Made by a program: the position numbers and the translations under genes
Notes under the pieces: model-generated
Told to the model about the DNA's origin: nothing
Seen by the model: the letters and a program-made list of their open reading frames with translations, nothing else
The model's database searches: none
Source of the DNA: Lonicera japonica
Taxonomy: Eukaryota; Streptophyta; Magnoliopsida; Dipsacales; Caprifoliaceae
NCBI GenBank assembly: GCA_021464415.1
Contig: CM038471.1
Location: forward strand, 74,068,851-74,132,850
Direction of reading: 5' to 3'
Length of the DNA stretch: 64,000 bases
Shown here: positions 34,190 through 44,744 of the stretch, one piece after another
Position numbering within the stretch: the first letter of the stretch is position 1
Layout: each line of letters opens with the position of its first letter

Positions 34190-34680
34190 GTTTTCCTTTG
34201 TCCAAACAGGATACAGGAGAAATTTGCTCAACTGCTTTGAACACCTCTCTGTTTTTTCAGTTTGCCCTTTTCATATGATATGACGGGCCCGTTGTGACGA
34301 TTCAGTCTATTAAAACTTATAATTACCTAATTAAAAAATTACAAAACAGGTCCAATTGCATGCAGCTAACTTATACTATTAGGCTGCGTTTAACGTATAA
34401 AATAAAAAAAATATAATATAATATAATAATTTTATTTTATTTTATATTTAATATTTAATATTTGTCAAAATTAAATATTTAAGCGAATTACTGATCTTAC
34501 TCAACTTTTTTATTCTATTGAGAGAATAATTAACAAATTCCACTTAAGAGGTGGGATTGTTTTTTCCTATCTGGATGAGATTAAATAACCCTATCATACT
34601 TTCTAATTCGGCACGTCAAACACACTCTTACAAAACTAAAGCAAAATTCAACTACCATAAAATTGTATCACATTTTTTAA
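34190..34680. other. Annexin 5' flank
   Basis: The 5' UTR and promoter of the annexin should lie here on the minus strand. A GC-rich patch, GACGGGCCCGTTGTGACG, at 34282-34299 contains a GGGCCC palindrome. No TATA box could be singled out. The rest is AT-rich. Confidence 0.4.
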
Positions 34681-35437
34681 TCTATACTATATATGAAAGT
34701 ACAAATAAACGTAAATATTTTTCTCTTTTTTTGTACAATCAAATATGTCCCTTGATTTTATATATAATTATATATTAACTTACGATAATTAGACATTTTA
34801 CTATTTATTTATTTAACTTATAAAAGTTTACATTAGAATCAAAGTTTACATTAATAATTTTTTATTATTATTTAATTAATAAAAGTTCGCGTTAGAATCA
34901 AAGTCTATATTGAGTATAATATTGCATTATTTAATAAGAGTTCACATTGTAATCAAAGTTTACATTGATAGAGACTTCTTATTGTTTGACTAAGAAGAGT
35001 CCACGTTAGAATCCAAGTCTACACTGAGTATAATATTGCATTATTTATTTAAACAAGCTTTTCCTGAACTGCATTATCGAGAGCTTTCAATCTCTCCTGA
35101 ACTATGTGTTCAAGTTATATGAGGTTATCACTATTCTTTTTTTTTATTTTAAGATCACTATTTGTCAAACAAGTTTTTGTTTATTGTCGTTCGATTTATT
35201 ATTATAATTATTTCTTTCATAGATAAGTTGCATAGAGTAGTCTATATTAAGATAACTATTTATTAAACAATTTTTTTGTTTATTGTCGTTCGATCTATTA
35301 CTATTCTTCATTCTTTGATATAGAAGTTACAAATGAGGGATGAAGGTATTTTTTTAAAATTTTTGCCTACTTGATTTGTAATTCTAAAATAAAATACTCA
35401 TTAATAACCATGTGCAACGCACATGCTAAAAAGCTAG
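34681..35437 (+). mobile_element. Non-autonomous Helitron, 757 bp
   Basis: 5' end TCTATACTATATATGAAAG directly after a host A. The 3' end is a stem-loop CATGTGC-AAC-GCACATG (35409-35425), followed by CTAAAAAGCTAG and a host T. These are the hallmarks of Helitrons: TC start, hairpin near the 3' end, CTRR terminus, insertion between A and T. No Rep/helicase coding. The middle (34820-35050) carries diverged repeats of a 'gagtccacgttagaatcaaagtctac' unit. Confidence 0.7.
34825..35035. repeat. Internal imperfect repeats of the Helitron
   Basis: Four to five diverged copies of 'aagttCaCgTtagaatcaaagtcTacaTtga' spaced about 50-60 bp apart (near 34825, 34884, 34930, 34998), with 'gtataatattgcattattta' twice. 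Confidence 0.6.
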
Positions 35438-36640
35438 TTATTAATAAATAAATAAATAAAACTTTTAGCAAGATTAAAACTTTCACCTTTAAACAAGTTG
35501 AACGTATCGTCAACCACTAAACCACATACTCGTTACTTTTGTTCAAGTCTTTTACTCAAATTCAAAATATGAATATAACATGCATCACTTGCACACATGC
35601 AAAGATAGATTTGTCTATTACTTTTGTTCAAATTAAAAATATGGATATAGCATGCATCACTTGCACACATGCAAAGATAGATTAGTAATATAATAGACAA
35701 AGAAATTTTATCTTGCAAATGCAAGTAATAAGATTTGAACCATTTCCCGTGGTAAAGATTAAATTGATGTTAACCACTGAGTTGGTTACCAAGTTTCCAA
35801 AAGAATTTTGTAAATCACCTATATGCAAGTCGTGTGCATGGAAAACTACATATTTATTCATCCTACATTTAGGACTTTCGCTTCAGATTCTTTGTTTGCG
35901 ATGTGGTCAGCGTCTAAGATTGCGGCATTTCCATTGTTTAGCGTCTATAACACAGTAATAGGTGAAAATGACAAAATCTAAATATAAGAGTTTACATGAA
36001 ATTATCGGTTGGAGAGTGAAATCCAAACATTATATTAGTCTAGCTTATGTGTCACAATAGATCGAGTTAGCCCGTTGACATGTTTAGACAAATAAGCGCG
36101 GCATAACACCAAGTAGCCAACTATATACATGGCACAAACTCATTATTTATAACAAACGCAGAGTTTGAAACATAACAAAAATCCAATACAACACAAGGTG
36201 TAGCAATATTAGACGGTTTGAAAAAACTAACATGGTTAGAAACCGACGCTCGAACAATCTAAAGTCTAAACCTATTCTATTTCTGTATAAATTTTTTATA
36301 CAAGCTAATGTGAGACCAATTTGATAAAGCAGAAATTACAGAAAAAATCATTTGATGCGAGTTTATAAAAAGTTATGAAGTTAGAACAAGAGTAGCATTT
36401 TCCATATTTTAACGTTTCAGCCAGCATTGAGTGGACAATGAACAATTTAGAAGTCAATAAAAAGTTCGAGTCACCAACATTATCTGTTTTACTAAATGCA
36501 ACAACATTAAACAACTACAAAAAGCCCATTACACAAATCACTTATCGTTCGCAATTTTCAAACAGATTAACTAAAAGTACTTAACTATTAGTTTAAACTT
36601 AAACAAACTACTACAGGTACATTACATAAACCTTAAACTT
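35438..36640. other. AT-rich intergenic DNA
   Basis: No gene recognised. Contains the 84-bp tandem duplication listed separately. The short frames here have no recognisable content. Confidence 0.5.
35541..35690. repeat. Tandem duplication, period about 75-85 bp
   Basis: Two copies of a unit containing ACTTTTGTTCAA, then 'aaaatatg(a/g)atata(a/g)catgcatcacttgcacacatgcaaagatagatt'. The second half is almost identical between copies. Confidence 0.75.
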
Positions 36641-38394
36641 AGAACACAAATAAACTAAAAGGACTTCATGCTATTGCCCTCCAAATGCCAGTCCTCTCGC
36701 CCCCCAGCTTTCCTTCCTATAACAATTGAATAGTAACCCAATTAATCAAAAGATAAGAGGGGCAAAAACTGTGTGAACTAGTCAATGAAGATGTAACAGC
36801 TTTACGTGCACGCGATAGAAAAGATGCTATGGGAAAAAAATTGTAGTATCCATATAGACCGTTTAATTAGCATAACGGCATATAATATAAGAAGAAACAT
36901 TCGAGGATGCATATAGAGCATGGCTGGTCCCAAGTAATATTGGGCCCTGTACAGAAATTGAAACGGGGGTTAACTTTTTCCCTTTACAGTATATTTCTGG
37001 GATCCTTATTTTGATCAATATTGGGCCATTCATACATGTTAGAAAAACATTTATTGCATTAAGGGCCCTTTGATATCGCACTCTGCACACTGTTAATGCC
37101 GGCCATGGTAAAGAAAGGGATAGAAGTATATTTTTCCCTTGATGATTAGCTCTTATGAAGGGGTAAAAATAGTTGTTTCGAAAATAATAGCATGAACTGA
37201 CGACTAATAAGCAGGGAAATGTGTTGCCGGAATTTTCAAAGGAGGGGTGCGAGTACAAACTGTGAAACATGAAAGGGCCTACGTGGAATGAAGCCTTACC
37301 TTGAAGGGAGATAAGGGTATGTTTGGGAACACCAATTTAAAAAGCCAAACTAGTGTCAATGAAATTCTTCTGATTGTTTTTTAATCTGGCTTTATTGACG
37401 TGAGAGACCGCAATTCAACACAGAAATTTATAAAATACCACAATAAATCCAGGATGGGAGTAATTCCCAGTGAAGAACAGAATAACAGCATCGAATTTTG
37501 GATCCGGGCTTTGCCCCAGTTAAGAGTGTGATTATTCACATAGGGCACGATGGTTCACTCCCCCTCCCCCAAGAACCACCTGTATCTATCATTGATTGTA
37601 TCAAAAAAAAAATCGAATTTCAAACAAAAACAAGTCCTCTTTTGGTTTGAATTTTTGTCAATTGCTGGAATCGGGGATTGGTGAAGCAATATTGGCATCC
37701 TATATCCAAAATCATGATATATTTGGTTCATTATCAAGTAGACACAGATAAGCCCGATCGTATACCTCTCAGTCGCAAGGGTTAAGAAAATGTAGTAAAC
37801 CACAATTGAGATAAGAAGAGAACTAAAGGAGATGAGCGAAATTAAATAAATTATAAAACTTAATTGATGATCGAGTTAATTAATTTGATAAAACTACAAG
37901 TCTAAGCCTCTTTTTAAATTAATTTGATAAAACTACAAGACTAGGCCTATTTTTATAAAGTTAAAAGCTATCTAAACAAAGCTAAAACTAGAATAAATAA
38001 CTACACTCTCACCAATTAAACTAGGTATCCTAATCAGACTCAAATGTACCAATTAAAGGACATTCTAAAATCAATAAAACAATAACTCCCAAGCCTAACA
38101 GAAATCTAAATCCTAAATAAAATATAATTACTAAAATAATGATAGGAAATAAAATAAAATATCCAAAAACATTATTCTTGTGATTTTTTGTTTTGTCCTA
38201 CATCAATTGGTCATGGAGCAGGGTTAAATGCACAAACATCAGTATGAAATGATGTATCAAGTAAAAAACATCATAAAACAAGTATTTACTCGATGATGTA
38301 AATATAAACCGAAGTAAATGATCTCAAACCTTTTATTTAACATGTCACTTGATGGCAAGATGATTGTCCATTGCATAAATTCCCGAACTTTTCT
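36641..38394. other. Region between annexin flank and SUVH gene, no gene established
   Basis: SUVH 3' UTR probably occupies the part just below 38395. A GC-richer patch at 36660-36725 could, on the minus strand, be a short terminal exon: an acceptor-like TTGTTATAG is followed by an open frame ending GLAFGGQ-stop. I recognise no protein. A 135-codon minus-strand frame at 36863-37270 also has no recognisable domain. Possible unrecognised gene or non-coding transcript; unproven. Confidence 0.3.
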
Positions 38395-40374
38395 TCAGAC
38401 AAAAAAGCCCCTGCACTTTGCTGATCCACATAAGCACTTCTTCCTCAGACGGGTTTCAGACGGGACCCCATAATCAAAAGTCAACTCTGTCATAGGAGGA
38501 ATATGTTTGATAGCGAAAAATGCAATATGGAGAAAAGACTCGCTGTTATGCTCATACAGAACCGGCTGCCAAAAAACATTCGGAGAGCAACTATGGTTCA
38601 TAAATCGAGCTACATTCCCAATAGTTTTTGCAGAAATGATTAATCGAGATGGGATATCATAATCTTCATTAGAATCAGCAGGAATCTCCTCATCGAGTAA
38701 CGCGGGATCATAATTCCATTTGAATGAACTATCATAAGTATTGGCTGTGTCAAAGATATACGAACAATTTTCTCCGTTCCCACTGTGCATTTCCTTCGAA
38801 CTCTCTATAACTTCACCGGCATATTCACAAATAAAAGTACCAGCTCGAATAGGGTCCCATGACCGCAGGCCCCAACCGCGGTTAGCCGTTTTGAAAACTT
38901 CCATGTGGACCTTCAGACCCGTTTGTGAAACTTTATTCTTGCAATTAGAAAAGCAAGGGCACGTTGGTCCACACTCATGCACCAGCGGTTTACGGCCTAC
39001 TAGTACCCCGTTTGCAGTATAAGGGAAATCACCTCCATTTTTGCGTATACAAGAGCAGTTAAGATCATCGGGCCGGCATGCATTATGGCAATTGCACCCG
39101 AAACTAGGCTGTAACAATTTGAATGATTTCGAATACTTAAGGGTAGGAAAATAAGTGAAATGTGTGGGGCCCCTCTCATCATCAAAATCATTTACAAGTG
39201 AAACGGGGATCTTTTCGGCACCAGAAGCGAGGTCAGGAAGAATAAGCCCAGACGGAGATGAAAACCCAACTTTCCATGCTTGGGTTGATTTCCATAGAGC
39301 AAAACCGCTAGGTTGACCAGGTACTCTCACCAATTTATATTTAAAATTGTTGCCACCCGATTTCCCTTTCTCTACCCAAGACTCTCGAATTACATAAAGC
39401 CCATCATAGACATAAACTTTTGTCAACGGGTTCACCACATCTTTCATACCACGAATGACTCTAATTGGATTAGACTGATGCAAGCTTCTCTCCAAAGCAA
39501 GATTACCCCTTTCAAGCTTTTGATCTGCCACTTCTTTATCTTTCTTGTTCACATTTCCACCTTGGCCACTATAGATCAAGACATCTTTATCCTCGGCCTC
39601 ATCATCGTACCCGCCGGAAGAAACAATGCTAACCGCCAACGGCTCGTCTTTAGCACCGCCTTTGACGATCATGTAATCAATCCCGGCCATTGATTGAGAA
39701 TGTAGTCCCACCAATAACAACTCAAACCGGAAAAAGAATACATCCCCAACCTCAACACCGGGCACACGCCCAATTCTTTTTGTCATGTTGGTCCGAACGC
39801 TTTTGCTCATCAAGATGTTACCAGATTTCAAATCAGGGCGACGAATAATCCCAGTGGCAGCTTCTTTCATATCTTCGACTTGGCCAAGCCGCCTTCGCAG
39901 CGCATCGAAGCACGCAAGTACATACTCTACCGATTCCCGGTTACCATCTTCTCGTCGGAACGAGCTACACGTAACAACAAACTCTCTAGTTTCTTTACTC
40001 GACCCTTCTCCACCCGCAGCTTTGCGACCCCTCTTGCTCTTCCTTTTCAACTTATTGGTGGTGCTGCGGACCGAACCGCCATTTGAAGTTCCCGGGCTTC
40101 TAAATGACTGAATTGGGGCTGGAGCAAAGATCGGTTCGGCACCCATGGGAGTTTGTTGTTGGTTCAGGTCAGACGGGTCTTCAGATCCTTGGTTAAATGG
40201 GAACAATGGAGGGAAACCTTGTGGGAACGAGGTGAAGGGCGGGGAACAAGCGAAAGGAGGTGCGTTAGGCGGGGCTTGAAACACCGGGGCTAAGCTACGG
40301 AGGGGCTTCACCTCTAAAACCCTAGACTTGTCAACAAATGTAGGAACTGAATTCTGAAATGACCCTGCTTCCAT
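38395..40374 (-). CDS. SUVH1: SUVH1/SUVH3-type SRA-SET histone H3K9 methyltransferase-like protein
   Basis: Single coding exon of 659 aa, full length for this subgroup. The start is ATG at 40374 (MEAGSFQNSVPTF); the in-frame upstream triplets are not ATG. Order: Pro-rich N-terminus (about 20-90); a basic KRKSKRGRK patch (about 110-118), a probable nuclear signal; an SRA/YDG domain (about 202-355) that binds methylated DNA; pre-SET zinc cluster (FGCNCHNAC...CSCIRKNGG...CGPTCPCFSNC, 425-478); SET domain (485-636) with FMNHSCSPN (591-599) and the catalytic FDYG (633-636); post-SET CLCGSAKCRGFF at the end. All catalytic and zinc residues I know of are present. Members of the SUVH1/3 group can act as methyl-DNA readers that support transcription, while other SUVH proteins deposit H3K9me2; sequence alone does not decide. 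The intron-free coding exon is typical of the family. SUVH1 versus SUVH3 is not resolved. Confidence 0.93.
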   Translation of the reverse strand: MEAGSFQNSVPTFVDKSRVLEVKPLRSLAPVFQAPPNAPPFACSPPFTSFPQGFPPLFPFNQGSEDPSDLNQQQTPMGAEPIFAPAPIQSFRSPGTSNGGSVRSTTNKLKRKSKRGRKAAGGEGSSKETREFVVTCSSFRREDGNRESVEYVLACFDALRRRLGQVEDMKEAATGIIRRPDLKSGNILMSKSVRTNMTKRIGRVPGVEVGDVFFFRFELLLVGLHSQSMAGIDYMIVKGGAKDEPLAVSIVSSGGYDDEAEDKDVLIYSGQGGNVNKKDKEVADQKLERGNLALERSLHQSNPIRVIRGMKDVVNPLTKVYVYDGLYVIRESWVEKGKSGGNNFKYKLVRVPGQPSGFALWKSTQAWKVGFSSPSGLILPDLASGAEKIPVSLVNDFDDERGPTHFTYFPTLKYSKSFKLLQPSFGCNCHNACRPDDLNCSCIRKNGGDFPYTANGVLVGRKPLVHECGPTCPCFSNCKNKVSQTGLKVHMEVFKTANRGWGLRSWDPIRAGTFICEYAGEVIESSKEMHSGNGENCSYIFDTANTYDSSFKWNYDPALLDEEIPADSNEDYDIPSRLIISAKTIGNVARFMNHSCSPNVFWQPVLYEHNSESFLHIAFFAIKHIPPMTELTFDYGVPSETRLRKKCLCGSAKCRGFFV

Positions 40375-40381
40375 TACTACT

Positions 40382-40757
40382 ACCAAAGGGAAACAATAAC
40401 TGCAGTTTCCCTATATAGTTTCACTAAATCAAAAACTCAGATTCAAGCGTCAAGCACAGACAAATTAAACCCTAAATCTCCTTCAAACTTCTCTACTCTC
40501 TTCCTGTGATTTCAAAACCTAATTACTAAGATATATTATCATTTGAAAACACAGACAAACAACAATAGCAGAGTAAATTACAGATAAGGGTCTAAAAATT
40601 TACCAGCAAAAGTGTAGGTTTTCAAAAGCTACTTCTAAGCTAAGCTAAACCCAGATGAGAATCTGCTGAAACAAAATCAAAGATTAAAAAAGCAAAGAAA
40701 TTCGATGGGTTTGATGGGAAATTCACAATTGAGGGAGCAGAGATGAGAGTTGAGTTT
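40382..40757 (-). other. Probable 5'-UTR intron of the SUVH gene
   Basis: On the minus strand a donor, CTCCAGCAG|GTAAAACTC (intron from about 40757), and an acceptor, AACTGCAG, ending at about 40399 frame an intron of about 360 bp in the leader. The ATG follows about 25 bp after the acceptor. SUVH genes of this subgroup commonly have a leader intron and an intron-less coding exon. Supported only by splice-site appearance. Confidence 0.4.
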
Positions 40758-40834
40758 TACCTGCTGGAGAGCCATGTATATGAGATTTCCACTTTGGCGA
40801 AACCATTTTTGTGCGCAAGGTAAAATGGTGGTAC

Positions 40835-40859
40835 TGTGGTGGTGGTGGTGGTGGTGGTG
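40835..40859. repeat. (GGT)n trinucleotide repeat in the SUVH leader/promoter region
   Basis: About eight GGT units at the presumed start of the SUVH transcript (CCA repeats on the coding strand). A length-variable microsatellite is likely. Confidence 0.75.
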
Positions 40860-41076
40860 TCAGAAAGGGAGTTTTTGCATTCATTCTCCATTTGTCAGTA
40901 TTCTCTATTATTTTTCTTTCCGTTGGGCGGTCTTGTTTTTCGCCTATTTTTATATGACATGAGTGTCTCAGTCATGTCAACTGTTTCCTTCTTTTGTTTT
41001 TTTAAACGATTCCATCAGAAAGAGTGAATACCGATTTCTTGCTAAATATATGGCGCTTCAAAAAACTTCAGTGAAC

Positions 41077-41817
41077 TCGGACAGGTTATGTTTGACACGA
41101 CACGCTAACTCGACACAAATTCAACACGAAGTTAGCGGGTTTGGGTTAAGCATAAATGAATTCGGGTCAATTTCGGATCAGACCCAACTAACCCGCAAAC
41201 TAAACGGGTTGTGTTCGGGTTAGCCCGCTAATTCGAAATTGACCCGTAATTAACACTATTATTTTTTTTTTTTTTTTTGTAGCTATATATATCTCTTTTT
41301 TTTATTTTACCATCTTACTTAGACAATTATATTTTTATTTTGAGTATTAGTAGTAAACAATAGTTATTATGTTTTTGATGATGGATAAACTACTAACTTT
41401 TAATGTTTTTACTTCGGTTATAGAATGCTATCTATTTTGACTCTAGATTATTAATTATTCTTATATTATTTTGGTTAAATATTGAATTTTGGTATTGGGT
41501 AATACTTATTATTAATTATTTATTAAAAATTTAAAACTATTTTAAAACAAGTTAATTTTTTTCACATGATACTTAATTGTCATTATAATCATAAAAGGTT
41601 AATCGTGTCATGTCGAGTTACAAGTTTAACATGACCTATTTATTAAAAGGGTTAGTCGGGTCGTGTCGTATAACCTGTAAAATAAACAGGTCGTGTTCGA
41701 GTTACTATAAATGACACAATTAGTTAAACAGGTCGTGTTCGGGTTGACACTAATACTGTAATACTTGTGTGTTGAAACGACCCAAACACGACACGCGAAC
41801 CCGAATTGCCAGCCCTA
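41077..41817. mobile_element. Non-autonomous hAT element C (GGGTTCG/ACACGAC-rich)
   Basis: 741 bp with flanking 8-mers CAGTGAAC (41069-41076) and CGGTGAAC (41818-41825), 7/8 matching. The right end (inverted) is TAGGGCTGGCAATTCGGGTT; the left end is degenerate. Both sub-terminal regions carry many 'acacgac', 'gggtt' and 'cgggt' motifs in inverted arrangement. No transposase. Assigned to hAT from the 8-bp duplication and overall build. Confidence 0.6.
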
Positions 41818-41943
41818 CGGTGAACCGGTAAATTAATTCTATAAGGTCTCAGTTGGGTTAATTATGGGTGGTGATGTTGGCACCCCCAATATTTATTGAT
41901 AACACTTTTATTCAAAAAAAAAAAGTAAATTACTATTTCCACC

Positions 41944-42343
41944 CAGTGGCGTAGCCACATAGAGCCGAGAGAGTGCGCGCGCACCCCCACGATTTAGGAA
42001 TTTTTTTTGAAAAAATAAAATAAAAATAAAATTAGAGATTTATATACATAAATTTATAATTGATGGTATGTAATTGTAAGAAATAAAAGTTGAGGAGTAT
42101 TTTGAGAATTGAAATACACTTAAACGAGGATGAGAGAGATCCCGATACCTCACTATCCCCCTTTATTTTTTCGTTCTCTTCTCAGTTCTCCCTTGTTTAT
42201 CTTTTTTTTTTCGCTTTGTTTGACCATTTCACTCCACACTAGGTGACCAGTGACTTCGTCCAGCGACTACTTAGCCACTCCCACTCATCACCGATCAATT
42301 CGAATTGCGCACCTCCGACTTCGAATTCCTTACTACGCCACTG
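41944..42343. mobile_element. Non-autonomous hAT element D, nested in the foldback element
   Basis: 400 bp with perfect 8-bp duplications TTTCCACC (41936-41943, 42344-42351). TIRs: left CAGTGGCGTAGCCAC, right inverted CAGTGGCGTAGTAAGG. Removing it restores the collinearity of the left arm of the foldback element with its right arm. A 'gtgcgcgcgcac' palindrome lies near the left end (41974-41985). Confidence 0.9.
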
Positions 42344-42784
42344 TTTCCACCCCACTTCATTTAATCTAGTAAAAAAGTTAATTAATCCTAAACTAATTTT
42401 TCACCCACTTGTTTTAATTTAAAACAAAAGTTAATGAATATCCCTCCAAAGTTAATCAAACATTTATCCCCAAATTAAATTCCCCTCCAAATTTTCTCTC
42501 TTCTACCAAAATAGGCAACAAAACTTTGATCTCCACCATTGATGCAAAATGGTAAGCTTAAAAAGAATGGAAGGAAAAAAGAAAACTTTGGAACAAGATA
42601 AGAAAACCAACAAACAAAACCTCCATTAATGCAAAACTCTAAATTTGAGGAGAATGGTATAAACAAAACTTTCATTGATGCAAAACTCAAAAGTTAAGAA
42701 TAATGGTAAAAAAAAGAGAGAAACTTTAAAATAAAAGAAGGAAAACAAATAAGAAAAAGTTAATGAAAGAAAATACGAAGAAGG

Positions 42785-43115
42785 TTTACTCGATTCTCCG
42801 TAACCGAGTTGCAGGCTTGTACACTCGGTTCTCCTTAACCAAGTTGCAGGCTTGTACACTCGGTTTGCTCTCAACCGAGTATGAAATCCCATAAAATGCC
42901 ATAAAATGTAATGCTTTTAGGACCTTCATTCGGTTGAGAGCAACCGAGTGTGATTAATGTCACTTGGCTGCTCACAGCCGATCATAATATAACAACACTC
43001 GGCTGCTCTCAACCGAATGAAGGTCCCGAGAGCATGACATTTTATGGGATTTCATACTCGGTTGATAGCAGCCGAGTGTACAAGCCTGCAACTCGGTTAC
43101 GGAGAACCGAGTAAG
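42785..43115. repeat. Array of CTCGGTT / AACCGAG palindromic motifs
   Basis: At least eight sites of the form CTCGGTT(n)AACCGAG or CTCGGCTG(n)AACCGA in both orientations. Examples are near 42788, 42825, 42860, 42934, 42999, 43057 and 43092. They form the inner part of the foldback arms, so the two halves can base-pair with each other and internally. Confidence 0.8.
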
Positions 43116-43883
43116 CCTTCTTCGTGTTTTAAACAGAAAGTTTTGTTTTTTGTTTATATATTTGATGTGTATGCTATAAAAATCATATAAACAATAAAAC
43201 AAAATAAAAACATGTATGTCTCTCTTTCATTAACTCTTTCTTGCTTGTTTTCATTCATTTATTACAAAGTTTCTCTTTTTTTCTACCATTATTTTCAAAT
43301 TTTGAGTTTTGCATTAATGGAGGTTTTGTTTTGTTTTGTTTATACCATTTTTTTCAAACTTAAAGTTTTGCATTAATGGAGGTTTTATTTGTTGTTTTGG
43401 TGCTACCAAAATTTATTACTAGATAGAAAAGATAATAGAGATAGTAATTTTGCTTGTTTGAGAAGATGGTAGAGCCTAGAGAAATTTTGGGGTTAGTTTG
43501 GGGTAATTTGTTTTATGTTATTATGTAGTTAATTACTTAATCATGTTATTAATTAATTAAGTATGAGATTAATTCCTAAAAATAAGTGGGAGTGGTGGGA
43601 GTGGTAGGTATAATATGGGAGTGTTATTAAGATAAAAGTGTAAAAATTGGAGTATTAATAAGAGTGAGAGTGTTAGCAAGAGATTTGTGAGGTGCCAACA
43701 TCACCACCCTTAACTATTAGACATAACAAATTTTATATTTATCGGAACTTAGACTTAAAATCACAATCGAACTTATTTTTTAAATTTAGAGTGGTTAATT
43801 ATTAGGCCACTATACTACAATTATACATATTGACCAATATATTAATGCACCCGAGATTCTTTATTAAAGGATTCAAATGCTAA

Positions 43884-44257
43884 GGTTGTGTTTGGTTAAT
43901 GTTTCTAGACAAGTTTTCTAGATAAGAATTTGGTGTCTGGTTGAATGTTTTGAATTAGAGTTTTTATGTTGAAAAGTGAATTTGGTTTTGTTTGACTTTT
44001 TTTCAACCAATTAAAAAAACGCATAAAAAATTTCAAAAAATAGTCACAATGAATCTTATTTTATAGATCTCGATGAGTAGGTTTCAAATATATATATATT
44101 TTTATTTTTGGATTTAAACTTATGGCGTTTTAAAAAAAAAATTTAGAGAGAGAAAGTATAGTGAAATAATTTTTGGGAAGTGTAAAAGTAGAGTTGGTTT
44201 TGAGTTAAGTTTTTAAAATTTTGGGAAAAAAAAAATAGTAAGCAACCAAACACAGCC
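43884..44257. mobile_element. PIF/Harbinger-like MITE, copy 2
   Basis: 374 bp flanked by TAA (43881-43883, 44258-44260). Termini GGTTGTGTTTGGTT and AACCAAACACAGCC form an inverted repeat. The interior is homologous over most of its length to the copy at 2563-2933. TAA target duplication and the GG...GTTTGG terminus fit PIF/Harbinger (Tourist-like) MITEs. Confidence 0.75.
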
Positions 44258-44604
44258 TAAACGTTTAGTGCGGAATATTAAATACTTAATTCAACTTTTG
44301 AAAATTATGATTGTGTTTTGTTTTGAATAAACATCTAAATATTAAGTGTTTGTTTAAATCGAGTTGGTTCTAAATGTTGAATGAGAATACTTTCAAATAT
44401 ATTACGCTTATGAAAAGTATATAATATTTCAAAACATTAAAAAGATATTCAAATTAATTTAACAACTATAATGACATAGTTACAAATAAAATAGAACATC
44501 AAACTAATACAAAAAATAAAGTTACTAATACCATAAGCCAAAAAATGCATATTGCTGTGGCTCCAAATATTAAGGTTTTTCTTACAATATTATAGCGTCC
44601 ACAC

Positions 44605-44605
<1 letters not shown>

Positions 44606-44675
<70 letters not shown>

Positions 44676-44693
44676 TGTTAATTTTTTATTTTA

Positions 44694-44732
<39 letters not shown>
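44606..44732. repeat. (AAT)n followed by (ATT)n: self-complementary microsatellite
   Basis: About 22 AAT/TAA units (44606-44673), a short AT-rich spacer, then about 10 ATT units (44701-44732). The second block is the reverse complement of the first, so the locus can form a long AT hairpin. Confidence 0.9.
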
Positions 44733-44744
44733 GTGGGTGGTAAA

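Larger units (their letters stand above)
41866..43709. mobile_element. Foldback (long-palindrome) transposable element with nested hAT
   Basis: 1844 bp. Both ends read GGGTGGTGATGTTGGCACC in inverted orientation, and flanking 8-mers are TTAATTAT (41858-41865) and TTAACTAT (43710-43717), 7/8 matching. Each arm extends inward for hundreds of bases. The arms converge on a short centre near 42960 and carry repeated CTCGGTT...AACCGAG motifs (42790-43115). A 400-bp hAT has inserted in the left arm. No transposase was found. Class (foldback, Mutator-like or hAT) is unsettled. Confidence 0.75.

Noticed and set aside
36863..37270. Minus-strand frame of 135 codons between annexin and SUVH
   Set aside because: No recognisable motif, biased composition, no supporting splice structure; kept only as an unresolved region.
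38741..40111. Several plus-strand frames opposite the SUVH gene
   Set aside because: Shadow frames of the GC-richer SUVH coding exon.
42785..43115. Considered as a CRISPR-like or bacterial repeat array
   Set aside because: Repeats are palindromic, irregularly spaced and part of a eukaryotic foldback transposon; no unique spacers of constant length.
44552..44743. Poly-Asn/poly-Tyr 63-codon frame
   Set aside because: Translation of the AAT/ATT microsatellites.
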